From Pseudomonadota bacterium (GTDB lineage Bacteria; Pseudomonadota; Alphaproteobacteria; UBA828; JAPUJA01): 6,292 bases of DNA. The notes beneath the pieces were generated by a model that saw only the letters and a list, made by a program, of their open reading frames with translations, was not told where the DNA came from and ran no database searches. The stretch's first letter is position 1. Each line of letters begins with the position of its first letter. Of this stretch, positions 1 through 5,594 are shown one piece after another. Both the position numbers and the translations under genes were made by a program. The stretch covers positions 1 through 6,292 of the forward strand of contig JAPUJA010000220.1 in the NCBI GenBank assembly GCA_027296525.1, written 5' to 3'.

Positions 1-1311
1 GTAGGGAATCGGTTCCTCGATGCCCTGCAAATACGCCTTCATGTAATAGGAGGCCCGATGGCCGTGATACATCGCGATCACGAGGGTCGAGCCGCCGAAG
101 GCGCCGTCGCCTGCAGCGAAGACCTTGGGGTCTTCGGTCGACATGCCCTCGAACTCGGCGCGCACGCGGTCGATGTCCATCAGGCCGCGCCCATCGAGCT
201 CGTCGCATTCGGCCTGCTGGCCGACGGCGGCGATCACCATGCCGCAGGGGATGTCGTGCTCGCTCTCCGGCAGGGCCTTGAAGAGCCGGCGGCCGTCCTC
301 GGGGTCCGGCTCGCCGAGCGCGGTCTTCACGCAAGAGAGCGCAATGCCGTTGCCCTCGGTCACGACCGCCACCGGCATCCTGTGGTAGACGAACTCGATG
401 CCTTCCGCGATCGCGCCTTTGAGCTCGTCGCGCCGCGCGGGGATCTCGTCGGGGCCGCGCCGGTAGATCACCTTGACGTCCTTGCAGCCGGGCAGGCGCT
501 TGGCCACCCGGCAGGCGTCCATCGCCACGTCGCCGCCGCCCACGACGAGCACGCTTTCTGGCATCGTCGGGCGCTCGCCGCCATTGACCCGGCGCAGAAA
601 ACCGACGCCGTCGACCACTTCGGGGCGGTCCTCGCCCTCGATCTTCATGGGCTTGCCCCACCAGGAGCCGATCGCGAGAAGCACGGCGTCGTGGCGTTCC
701 TTTAGCTCGTCGAGAGTGATGTCGCGCCCCAGCGCCGTCTCGAGATGCACCTTGATCCCGGGGCAGTGCCCGAGCATCCGGTCGATGTCTTCCTGGAGCA
801 CCTCGGGGGGCAGCCGGAACGCCGGAATGCCCCAGATCATCATGCCGCCGAGCCGGTTGGACATCTCGTAGATGTGGACCTCATAGCCCGCCTCGGCGAA
901 ATCCTGGGCGGCCGTCAGCCCCGTCGGGCCGGACCCCACGATGCCGATCGTCTGTTCTTGGGTCACGGGCACCGGGGGCAGGTGATAGTCCTTGCCCAGC
1001 CGCTCCATCACGAAGCGCTTGAGGTTGCGGATCGCGAGCGCCCCGTCACTCTCGGTCCGCCGGCAGGCGGGCTCGCAGGGCGCATCGCACACCCGCCCGC
1101 AGACCGAGCTGAACGGGTTGGTCGCGGTGATCGCCTCGAACGCCTCCTCGAACCTCTGCTCCCAGATGTAGGCCAGATAAGAGGGGGCATCCGTGCCGAT
1201 CGGGCAGGCGACCTGGCAGGGCGCCGGCACGTAATGGAAATCGCGCGTATCCTCGGCGATGTCCGCCGGCAAGCGCTCCGGCGCGCCGAGGCTGTCCTGG
1301 TCGAGCGCCAT
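1..1311 (-). CDS. GltD-like FAD/NAD(P)H oxidoreductase with N-terminal Fe-S motif (partial, 3' end off the left edge)
   Basis: The frame is open from ATG at 1311 to base 1 (437 codons, no stop), so the C-terminus is missing. By family, this subunit takes electrons from NAD(P)H through FAD and Fe-S clusters to a partner FMN subunit, as the beta subunit of glutamate synthase does in the cytoplasm. Cysteines lie at C32-x3-C36-P and C71-x3-C75-x3-C79-x3-C83 (CGRVC...PCEPAC), the GltD/dihydropyrimidine dehydrogenase type Fe-S region. An FAD-binding Rossmann motif (GIVGSGPTGL) follows at 123-132. A second dinucleotide-binding motif (VLVVGGGDVAMDA) is at about 254-266, and the FAD-closing motif (FAAGDGAFGGST) is at 398-409. 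The start lies 2 bases after the stop of the upstream gene, which suggests coupled translation, with only a weak ribosome site. It matches GltD strongly, but the usual first cysteine pair (C-x2-C) before C32 is absent. The electron acceptor is inferred to be the neighbouring FMN protein. Confidence 0.9.
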   Translation of the reverse strand, partial: MALDQDSLGAPERLPADIAEDTRDFHYVPAPCQVACPIGTDAPSYLAYIWEQRFEEAFEAITATNPFSSVCGRVCDAPCEPACRRTESDGALAIRNLKRFVMERLGKDYHLPPVPVTQEQTIGIVGSGPTGLTAAQDFAEAGYEVHIYEMSNRLGGMMIWGIPAFRLPPEVLQEDIDRMLGHCPGIKVHLETALGRDITLDELKERHDAVLLAIGSWWGKPMKIEGEDRPEVVDGVGFLRRVNGGERPTMPESVLVVGGGDVAMDACRVAKRLPGCKDVKVIYRRGPDEIPARRDELKGAIAEGIEFVYHRMPVAVVTEGNGIALSCVKTALGEPDPEDGRRLFKALPESEHDIPCGMVIAAVGQQAECDELDGRGLMDIDRVRAEFEGMSTEDPKVFAAGDGAFGGSTLVIAMYHGHRASYYMKAYLQGIEEPIPY

Positions 1312-1313
1312 CG

Positions 1314-3272
1314 CTAACGCACCCGCGAGCGGATTTCGCGCTCTTGATCGCGGTAGCTCGGGTCGAAGGGCAACCCGGTCATCACCGCCGCCTCGGGCGT
1401 CAGCGCCACGAGGTCGTCGCGCGAAAGCTTCTTCACGTCGTCATAGCCGAGCGCCTGGGTGAGCGCCGCGATCTGGAAGCGCACGCTCTCGAGGAAGCGG
1501 TGGATGTTCTGCGCCTCGACCGGCACGTTGTAGCGCTTCTCATGCTCGGGATCCTGGGTCGCGATGCCGGTCACGCACTGCCCGACATGGCACTGCATGC
1601 AGGCGATGCAGCCCCCGGCGATGATCGTCGCCGTGCCGAAGGCGGCGGCGTCCGCGCCCATGCAGAGCGCCTTGACCGCGTCGATGCCGTCGCGCAGGCC
1701 CCCCATCAGCACGATCTGGATTTCGCCCGAGCGGCCGATCTCCTCGAGCGCATCGAGCGCCGCGCGAATCGCCGCGATGGTCGGGATGCCGACATATTCC
1801 ATGACCTCGGCGCCGCCCGCGCCCGTCGAGCCCTGCATGCCGTCGAGCTCGATGAAGTCGAAGGTATCCTTGAGCGCGATCTTCACGTCGTCATGGACCC
1901 GGCCCGCGCCGAGCTTGACGCTCACCGGGATGCGGTAGCCGGTCGCCTCGCGCAACTCCTCGACCTTGATGATGAGATCGTCGGGCCCGAGGATGTCCGG
2001 GTGGCGCGAGGGCGAGCGCAGGTCGATGCCTTGAGGAATGCCACGGATCTCCGCGAGCTCCTTGGTGACCTTCTTCGCCAAGAGCTGGCCGCCGAAGCCG
2101 GGCTTGGCGCCTTGCGAGATGTAGACCTCGAGCCCGTCGGCGCGGTTCATGTCGTGGATGTTCCAGCCCAAGCGCCCGCCGAGACACTGGAAGACGAGCT
2201 GCTTGGCGTTCGAGCGCTGGGCCTCGCTCATGCCGCCTTCGCCGGTGTTCTCGGCGATGCCTGAGAGGGTCGAGGCCATGCCGATCGCGGCCTTGGTCGA
2301 GGCGGAAAGCGCGCCGTAGCTCATCGGCGCGATCAAGACGGGCATGGTGAGATCGAGGGGCTTTGCGCCGGACTTGCCGCCGATCTGTGTGTGCATCGCG
2401 ACCTTCGAGACCGCCTCGGCGTCTTCGCCGGCGCGGCTGAGATCCTTGCGAAAGGCGATGTCCGAGAAGTGCGGCAGGGCCCGCGCGCCGCCATAGCCGC
2501 GCACGCGATAGCGCCCGATCTGAGACTTGATGTAGATGTCTTCCTGGATCTTGGGGTTCCAGTAATCGCAGTCGCCGGAGAAGTGATAGAAGGGGATGCT
2601 GCGTACCTGCTGCTCGCGGGTGGCGTAACGCAGTTGTTTGCCTGCGTTCACGACTTTCTTAAAGGTTCCTTTGAAGGAAATATCATAACGATCTAAAAAC
2701 TCTCGAATATTGTCGAGCTCATCCGCGGCAATATCGACCACTTGGGCGTCGGCCCCCAGGCTCTGGATCTCGCCCGCTACGAAGATTTCGCCGCCGGCCA
2801 TGTTTTCGCCGAGGCGCTCGCCGGAATCGCCCAAGATGATGATGCGCCCGCCATACATCATGTAGCCCGCCATGAAGTTGGCGTTGCCGCAGCAGCAAAG
2901 CGTGCCTTTCTTCATCACCTGGCCCGAGCGCGAGCCCATATTGCCTTTGATCACGATCTCGGCGCCGCGAATGGCGAGCCCGGCGATCGCGCCGGCGTTG
3001 CCGCCGACGACGACGGAGCCGCTGTACATGTTGTCGCCGAGGCCCCAGCCGGTGTTGCTGTCGACCAGGAAGCGGGCCGCGTCGGAAAGACCCGCGCAGA
3101 AATAGCCGGCGGAGCCGCGCACGCGGACCGTGATCGGGGAGATCAGCCCGACCCCGACATGATGGCGCGCGTCGGGGTTGAGGACCTCCACGTCCTCGCC
3201 CTTGGCGCCGTGCTCGCGGATGAGTTCGTTGGCCCTGCGGACGGGGATTTCGGCGAGGTCTATCTGGACCAT
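1314..3272 (-). CDS. Fused GXGXG-domain / FMN-binding glutamate synthase catalytic protein
   Basis: This 652-residue protein has two glutamate synthase modules. Residues about 45-175 are a glycine-rich GXGXG beta-helix (repeats such as GWGLGDNMYSG and GENMAGGEIFVAG). Residues about 245-600 are the FMN/Fe-S (beta/alpha)8 domain, with PMSYGALS at 317-324, ENTGEGG at 341-347, QGAKPGFGG at 387-395, DGMQGSTGAG at 478-487 and GGLRDGIDAVKAL from 524. The 3Fe-4S motif is C555-x5-C561-x4-C566 followed by VTGIATQ. By family, ammonia from the amidotransferase reacts here to form an imine that FMN reduces. The module order is the reverse of canonical GltB but the same as the gene order glxC-glxD (or mgsB-mgsC), so this looks like a fusion of two neighbouring genes. 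The central GltB domain is absent. The start overlaps the upstream gene by 13 bases, with AGGGG (3283-3287) 10 bases before it. A short AT-rich stretch lies near the domain junction. The substrate is not determined; ammonia, methylamine or another amine are possible. Confidence 0.93.
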   Translation of the reverse strand: MVQIDLAEIPVRRANELIREHGAKGEDVEVLNPDARHHVGVGLISPITVRVRGSAGYFCAGLSDAARFLVDSNTGWGLGDNMYSGSVVVGGNAGAIAGLAIRGAEIVIKGNMGSRSGQVMKKGTLCCCGNANFMAGYMMYGGRIIILGDSGERLGENMAGGEIFVAGEIQSLGADAQVVDIAADELDNIREFLDRYDISFKGTFKKVVNAGKQLRYATREQQVRSIPFYHFSGDCDYWNPKIQEDIYIKSQIGRYRVRGYGGARALPHFSDIAFRKDLSRAGEDAEAVSKVAMHTQIGGKSGAKPLDLTMPVLIAPMSYGALSASTKAAIGMASTLSGIAENTGEGGMSEAQRSNAKQLVFQCLGGRLGWNIHDMNRADGLEVYISQGAKPGFGGQLLAKKVTKELAEIRGIPQGIDLRSPSRHPDILGPDDLIIKVEELREATGYRIPVSVKLGAGRVHDDVKIALKDTFDFIELDGMQGSTGAGGAEVMEYVGIPTIAAIRAALDALEEIGRSGEIQIVLMGGLRDGIDAVKALCMGADAAAFGTATIIAGGCIACMQCHVGQCVTGIATQDPEHEKRYNVPVEAQNIHRFLESVRFQIAALTQALGYDDVKKLSRDDLVALTPEAAVMTGLPFDPSYRDQEREIRSRVR

Positions 3273-4168
3273 GTATCGTACGCCCCTGGCGGCGGCTCGG
3301 AGGTGTTCAACGCCTTGCCCGGGAAGAGGCGGTTGAGCGAAACCTCCTCCGAAGCGAGCGCGATGATGTCGTCGTCCTCGTACATGATCATCGGTTTCGC
3401 CGCGAGGCGGTCCTTGGCGTAGCCGATCTCGTCCTTGGTCGAAACCAGGAAGGAGAAGGTGCCGTCGAGGTCGTCGACCGACATGCGCAGGGCTTCTTTG
3501 AGCGAGACGTCTTGTTGCAGCTTGTCCGCGAGATAGACCGCGATGAGTTCACTGTCGTTGTCGGTATGGAACTCGAAGCCCCGGCGCTCGAGCCGACGGC
3601 GCATCTTAAAGTAATTCGTGATCTGCCCGTTATGGACGATGGCGAGATCCTCGAAGCCAGTTGCCCAAAAGGGATGCGCGGCCTCGGGATTGACCTCCGA
3701 TTCGGTCGCCATACGGACATGGCCGAGCCCGTGGCTGCCCTTGAAGTGGCGCACATCATACTGCTTGTCGATGTCGTGCGCGCTGCCGACGTCCTTCAGA
3801 ATTTCCAGACTGCGGCCAATCGAGACGACTTTCGCGGCATGCTCCAGTGCGTAGCTCAGCTTCTGGATATCGCCGGAAAAGTCGGCGACCGCCCGGAAGT
3901 GGTTCGCTTGACGCTCCTCCTTGATCACGCGCACGCCATGCTCGGCCAGGATCTCCTTGATCCGGGCGATCTGCGCCTTGGGGTCCTCGTCGCCGGTTCC
4001 GACGAAGAAGCGCATATGCAGACGGTCGTCCTCGCCCGCGTCATAGAGGGCGAAGCCGGTGGAATCGGGGCCCCGATGCTGGCAACCGTCGAGCATCTCG
4101 ATCAGGGCGCGGCCGGTTTCGTTGCTGCCGCCGCCGTTCTTGAACATTATTCCCGCGACACCGCACAT
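3260..4168 (-). CDS. Class II glutamine amidotransferase, GlxB/MgsA-like
   Basis: This 302-residue N-terminal-nucleophile (Ntn) amidotransferase hydrolyses glutamine to release ammonia for a partner synthase. The start is set by chemistry: the protein must begin Met-Cys so that Cys2 becomes the N-terminal nucleophile, and MCGVAGIMF begins at 4168. An in-frame ATG at 4258 would bury the cysteine behind 30 low-complexity residues. GAGG lies at 4179-4182, 10 bases upstream of the chosen start. Visible active-site motifs are HRGPDSTG (31-38), GHVRMATES (149-157, with the glutamine-binding Arg152), HNGQITNY (179-186, oxyanion Asn180-Gly181) and NDSE (204-207). The length fits stand-alone GlxB/MgsA subunits of about 300 residues rather than PurF, GlmS or AsnB, since no synthase domain follows. 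It is the first gene of the operon, and its last 13 bases overlap the fused FMN gene, its likely partner. It might serve a glutamate synthase or an N-methylglutamate synthase, and the sequence does not say which. Confidence 0.93.
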   Translation of the reverse strand: MCGVAGIMFKNGGGSNETGRALIEMLDGCQHRGPDSTGFALYDAGEDDRLHMRFFVGTGDEDPKAQIARIKEILAEHGVRVIKEERQANHFRAVADFSGDIQKLSYALEHAAKVVSIGRSLEILKDVGSAHDIDKQYDVRHFKGSHGLGHVRMATESEVNPEAAHPFWATGFEDLAIVHNGQITNYFKMRRRLERRGFEFHTDNDSELIAVYLADKLQQDVSLKEALRMSVDDLDGTFSFLVSTKDEIGYAKDRLAAKPMIMYEDDDIIALASEEVSLNRLFPGKALNTSEPPPGAYDTWSR

Positions 4169-4178
4169 GGTTCTCGAT

Positions 4179-4182
4179 CCTC
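4179..4182 (-). promoter_or_regulatory. Ribosome binding site deciding the amidotransferase start
   Basis: GAGG on the minus strand sits 10 bases before the ATG at 4168. It supports this start over the ATG at 4258, in agreement with the need for Cys at position 2. Confidence 0.55.
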
Positions 4183-4248
4183 GTTTTGGATAAGGATTCC
4201 GCTGCCCTCCGCCCGGCGAACGCGGGCAAGGGTTGGAATCATTCAAAG

Positions 4249-4277
4249 GCCTTAGCATGAATATTTCGTTCCTTCAA
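4249..4277 (-). promoter_or_regulatory. Weak candidate sigma70-type promoter for the glutamate synthase-like operon
   Basis: On the minus strand TTGAAG (4277-4272) is followed after 17 bases by TAAGGC (4254-4249), with TGC just before it like an extended -10. The -10 match is poor. A second option, TTGTGA (4323-4318) with TATCTG (4301-4296), has 16-base spacing and a TGT extension. Some promoter must lie in this divergent region, but the exact site is a guess. Confidence 0.2.
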
Positions 4278-4284
4278 GTTAACG

Positions 4285-4311
4285 CTCCCAAACCTCAGAT
4301 AACACTGGGAG
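4285..4311. promoter_or_regulatory. Operator-like inverted repeat in the divergent intergenic region
   Basis: CTCCCA (4285-4290) and its exact reverse complement TGGGAG (4306-4311) are separated by 15 bases, so the arm centres are 21 bp apart, about two helical turns. This is the geometry expected for a dimeric regulator bound on one face of the DNA. It lies between the two divergent genes and next to the candidate minus-strand promoters. No known regulator consensus is recognised, and 6-bp arms can occur by chance. Confidence 0.3.
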
Positions 4312-4389
4312 AGCAGGTCACAAACTGTTGAAATAGCGTGATTTGAAGTGTGGGCCCTCTGGCCGCATGATGGGCGGCAGGCGGGTTTG

Positions 4390-4417
4390 CAGGACGGCTC
4401 TCACAGGACGGCTCTTA
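4390..4417. repeat. 14-bp tandem duplication just upstream of the DUF3179 gene
   Basis: Two head-to-tail copies of CAGGACGGCTCTCA (4390-4403) and CAGGACGGCTCTTA (4404-4417) differ at one base, and a third partial unit (CAG) follows. The array ends 4 bases before the ATG at 4422. Each copy carries an AGGA that could act as a weak ribosome site, the nearer one about 13 bases from the start. Confidence 0.85.
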
Positions 4418-4421
4418 CAGA

Positions 4422-5447
4422 ATGTCTCCGAGGCTTTCTCACATAGCGCGGCGTTTCGCGCCTCTGGCGGCCCTCTGGGCGCTCCTTCCGGCGCTCCTTT
4501 GGCCCGCACCGGCCATGGCTGGGCCGGAAGAGCTCAATCCCATCCTCAAGAGCCTCTGGCCGAATACCGACTTCGAGACCCACGCGGTCGATTATGCCGA
4601 GATACAATTGGGCTGCTTCACGGGCAAGGATTGCATCCGCTCGATCGACGATCCGGTCTTCGCGTCCGTCATCGCGGTCGATCATCTCGTCGATCGGGAG
4701 CCCGTGATCGGATTCAACATCGACGAGGACTATCGGGCCTATCCCCTGCGGATGCTGATGCGCCACGAGATCGTCAACGACGTGGTGGGCGGCGTGCCCG
4801 TCGCCGTCACCTTCTGCCCGCTCTGCACCACCGCGGTGGTGTATGACCGGCGCGTCGAGGGGCAGGTGCTCGAGTTCGGGGTGAGCGGAATGCTTCGCAA
4901 CTCGGACCTCGTCATGTATGACCGTCAGACGGAGAGCTGGTGGCAGCAATTCGTCGGCGAGGCGATCGTCGGCACCATGACCGGAACCCGGCTCGAGGCC
5001 ATACCCGCGCGGCTCGAATCCTTTGCCAAATTCCGCGAGCGCGCCCCGCTCGGGCAGGTGCTCGTGCCGCCATCGAGCTTGGATCCGGGTTACGATAGCA
5101 ATCCCTACGTCGGCTATGACAGTCGCTCGGAGCCCTATGGCTTCTTCACCGGGCCTTACCCTGAGGCGGTGGCGGCGCTCGAACGCCTCGTGACGGTCGG
5201 CGAGGAGGCGTGGAGCCTATCGCTCGTGCGGCGCGAGAAGACGATCGTCGCCGGCGATCTCGTGATCACCTGGGAACCCGGCCAAGCCTCCGCACTCGAT
5301 GCGCCCGTCATCGCCGAGGGCATCGATGTCGGCAACGTGCTCGTCCAGCGGCAAACCGATGACGGCCTCGAAGACGTCGTCTACGGCGTCGATTTCGCCT
5401 TCGCCTTCCATGCCTTTCATCCGGACGCGGTGATCCACACCGACTAG
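4422..5447 (+). CDS. Exported DUF3179 domain-containing protein
   Basis: This 341-residue protein is recognised as DUF3179 by its conserved core. FNIDEDYRAYPLRML is at 98-112, VTFCPLCTTAVVYDR at 129-143, FGVSGMLRNSDLVMYDRQTESWWQQF at about 152-177, and LDPGYDSNPYVGYD at 220-233. The biochemical function of the family is unknown to me. The N-terminus is a Sec-type signal peptide: basic residues to R11, a hydrophobic core at about 12-27, and a likely cleavage after A31-M32-A33. The product should therefore be periplasmic or secreted. Four cysteines lie in the mature part: C65, C71, and C132/C135 of the CPLC motif. They could form disulfides or bind a metal or cofactor. The start is the only ATG between an in-frame stop at 4368 and the signal peptide. 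The gene diverges from the glutamate synthase-like operon, and no functional link is visible. Confidence 0.92.
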   Translation: MSPRLSHIARRFAPLAALWALLPALLWPAPAMAGPEELNPILKSLWPNTDFETHAVDYAEIQLGCFTGKDCIRSIDDPVFASVIAVDHLVDREPVIGFNIDEDYRAYPLRMLMRHEIVNDVVGGVPVAVTFCPLCTTAVVYDRRVEGQVLEFGVSGMLRNSDLVMYDRQTESWWQQFVGEAIVGTMTGTRLEAIPARLESFAKFRERAPLGQVLVPPSSLDPGYDSNPYVGYDSRSEPYGFFTGPYPEAVAALERLVTVGEEAWSLSLVRREKTIVAGDLVITWEPGQASALDAPVIAEGIDVGNVLVQRQTDDGLEDVVYGVDFAFAFHAFHPDAVIHTD

Positions 5448-5481
5448 GGCGCACCGCCTCCCGTTGGAGACCTTCTCGGCT

Positions 5482-5515
5482 CCGCCGCGCCGGCTCCACG
5501 CGCCGCGGGCGGCGG
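5482..5515. terminator. GC-rich inverted repeat, possible weak terminator after the DUF3179 gene
   Basis: CCGCCG (5482-5487) pairs with CGGCGG (5510-5515) in a GC-rich stretch starting 34 bases after the DUF3179 stop. No T-run follows on the plus strand, so it does not look like a standard intrinsic terminator. In such GC-rich sequence the pairing may be fortuitous. Confidence 0.2.
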
Positions 5516-5517
5516 AC

Positions 5518-5552
5518 TTGACGTATCCGGTTGAGGCACGAAATGGTAAAAT
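5518..5552 (+). promoter_or_regulatory. Candidate promoter of the VWA-like gene (extended -10)
   Basis: A conspicuous AT-rich patch (5541-5564) in GC-rich surroundings contains TGG-TAAAAT, with the hexamer at 5547-5552. This is a five-of-six -10 match with an extended -10 TG. TTGACG at 5518-5523 resembles a -35 box, but the spacing of 23 bases is too long, so the extended -10 would have to do most of the work. Transcription would begin about 5558-5560, roughly 35 bases before the ATG. Confidence 0.4.
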
Positions 5553-5594
5553 AATTAAATCTTTGGCCGGGCATTTGAGCAGCGCGCGCGAGGC

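Noticed and set aside
58..1317. Plus-strand open frames opposite the GltD-like gene
   Set aside because: The minus strand is open throughout and encodes well-placed FAD, NAD(P)H and Fe-S motifs; the plus-strand frames are antisense artefacts.
1344..2264. 306-codon plus-strand open frame opposite the fused FMN gene
   Set aside because: It is antisense to clear conserved FMN/Fe-S motifs, its translation is rich in A, R, D, H and L typical of the reverse of GC-rich coding DNA, and it shows no recognisable domain.
2742..3422. 226-codon plus-strand open frame across the GXGXG and amidotransferase junction
   Set aside because: It is a shadow of two minus-strand genes with convincing motifs. The composition is biased and no family is recognisable.
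4169..4258. 30-residue N-terminal extension of the amidotransferase from an ATG at 4258
   Set aside because: It would place the nucleophile at residue 32 behind a low-complexity stretch. Start at 4168 gives Met-Cys and has a ribosome site; no propeptide evidence is seen.
4352..4367. Sigma54 -24/-12 element (GG-N10-GC) upstream of the DUF3179 gene
   Set aside because: Only the invariant GG and GC fit; most other consensus positions (TGGCAC...TTGC) do not, and GG-N10-GC is common by chance in GC-rich DNA.
4362..4378. Small hairpin GCCGC-N7-GCGGC in the leader of the DUF3179 gene
   Set aside because: The short 5-bp GC arms are expected by chance here, and no terminator, riboswitch or attenuator structure is built around them.
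4422..4520. Tat signal for the DUF3179 protein because of the RR at residues 10-11
   Set aside because: The residues after RR (F-A-P) do not fit the S-R-R-x-F-L-K pattern; an ordinary Sec signal peptide explains the N-terminus.
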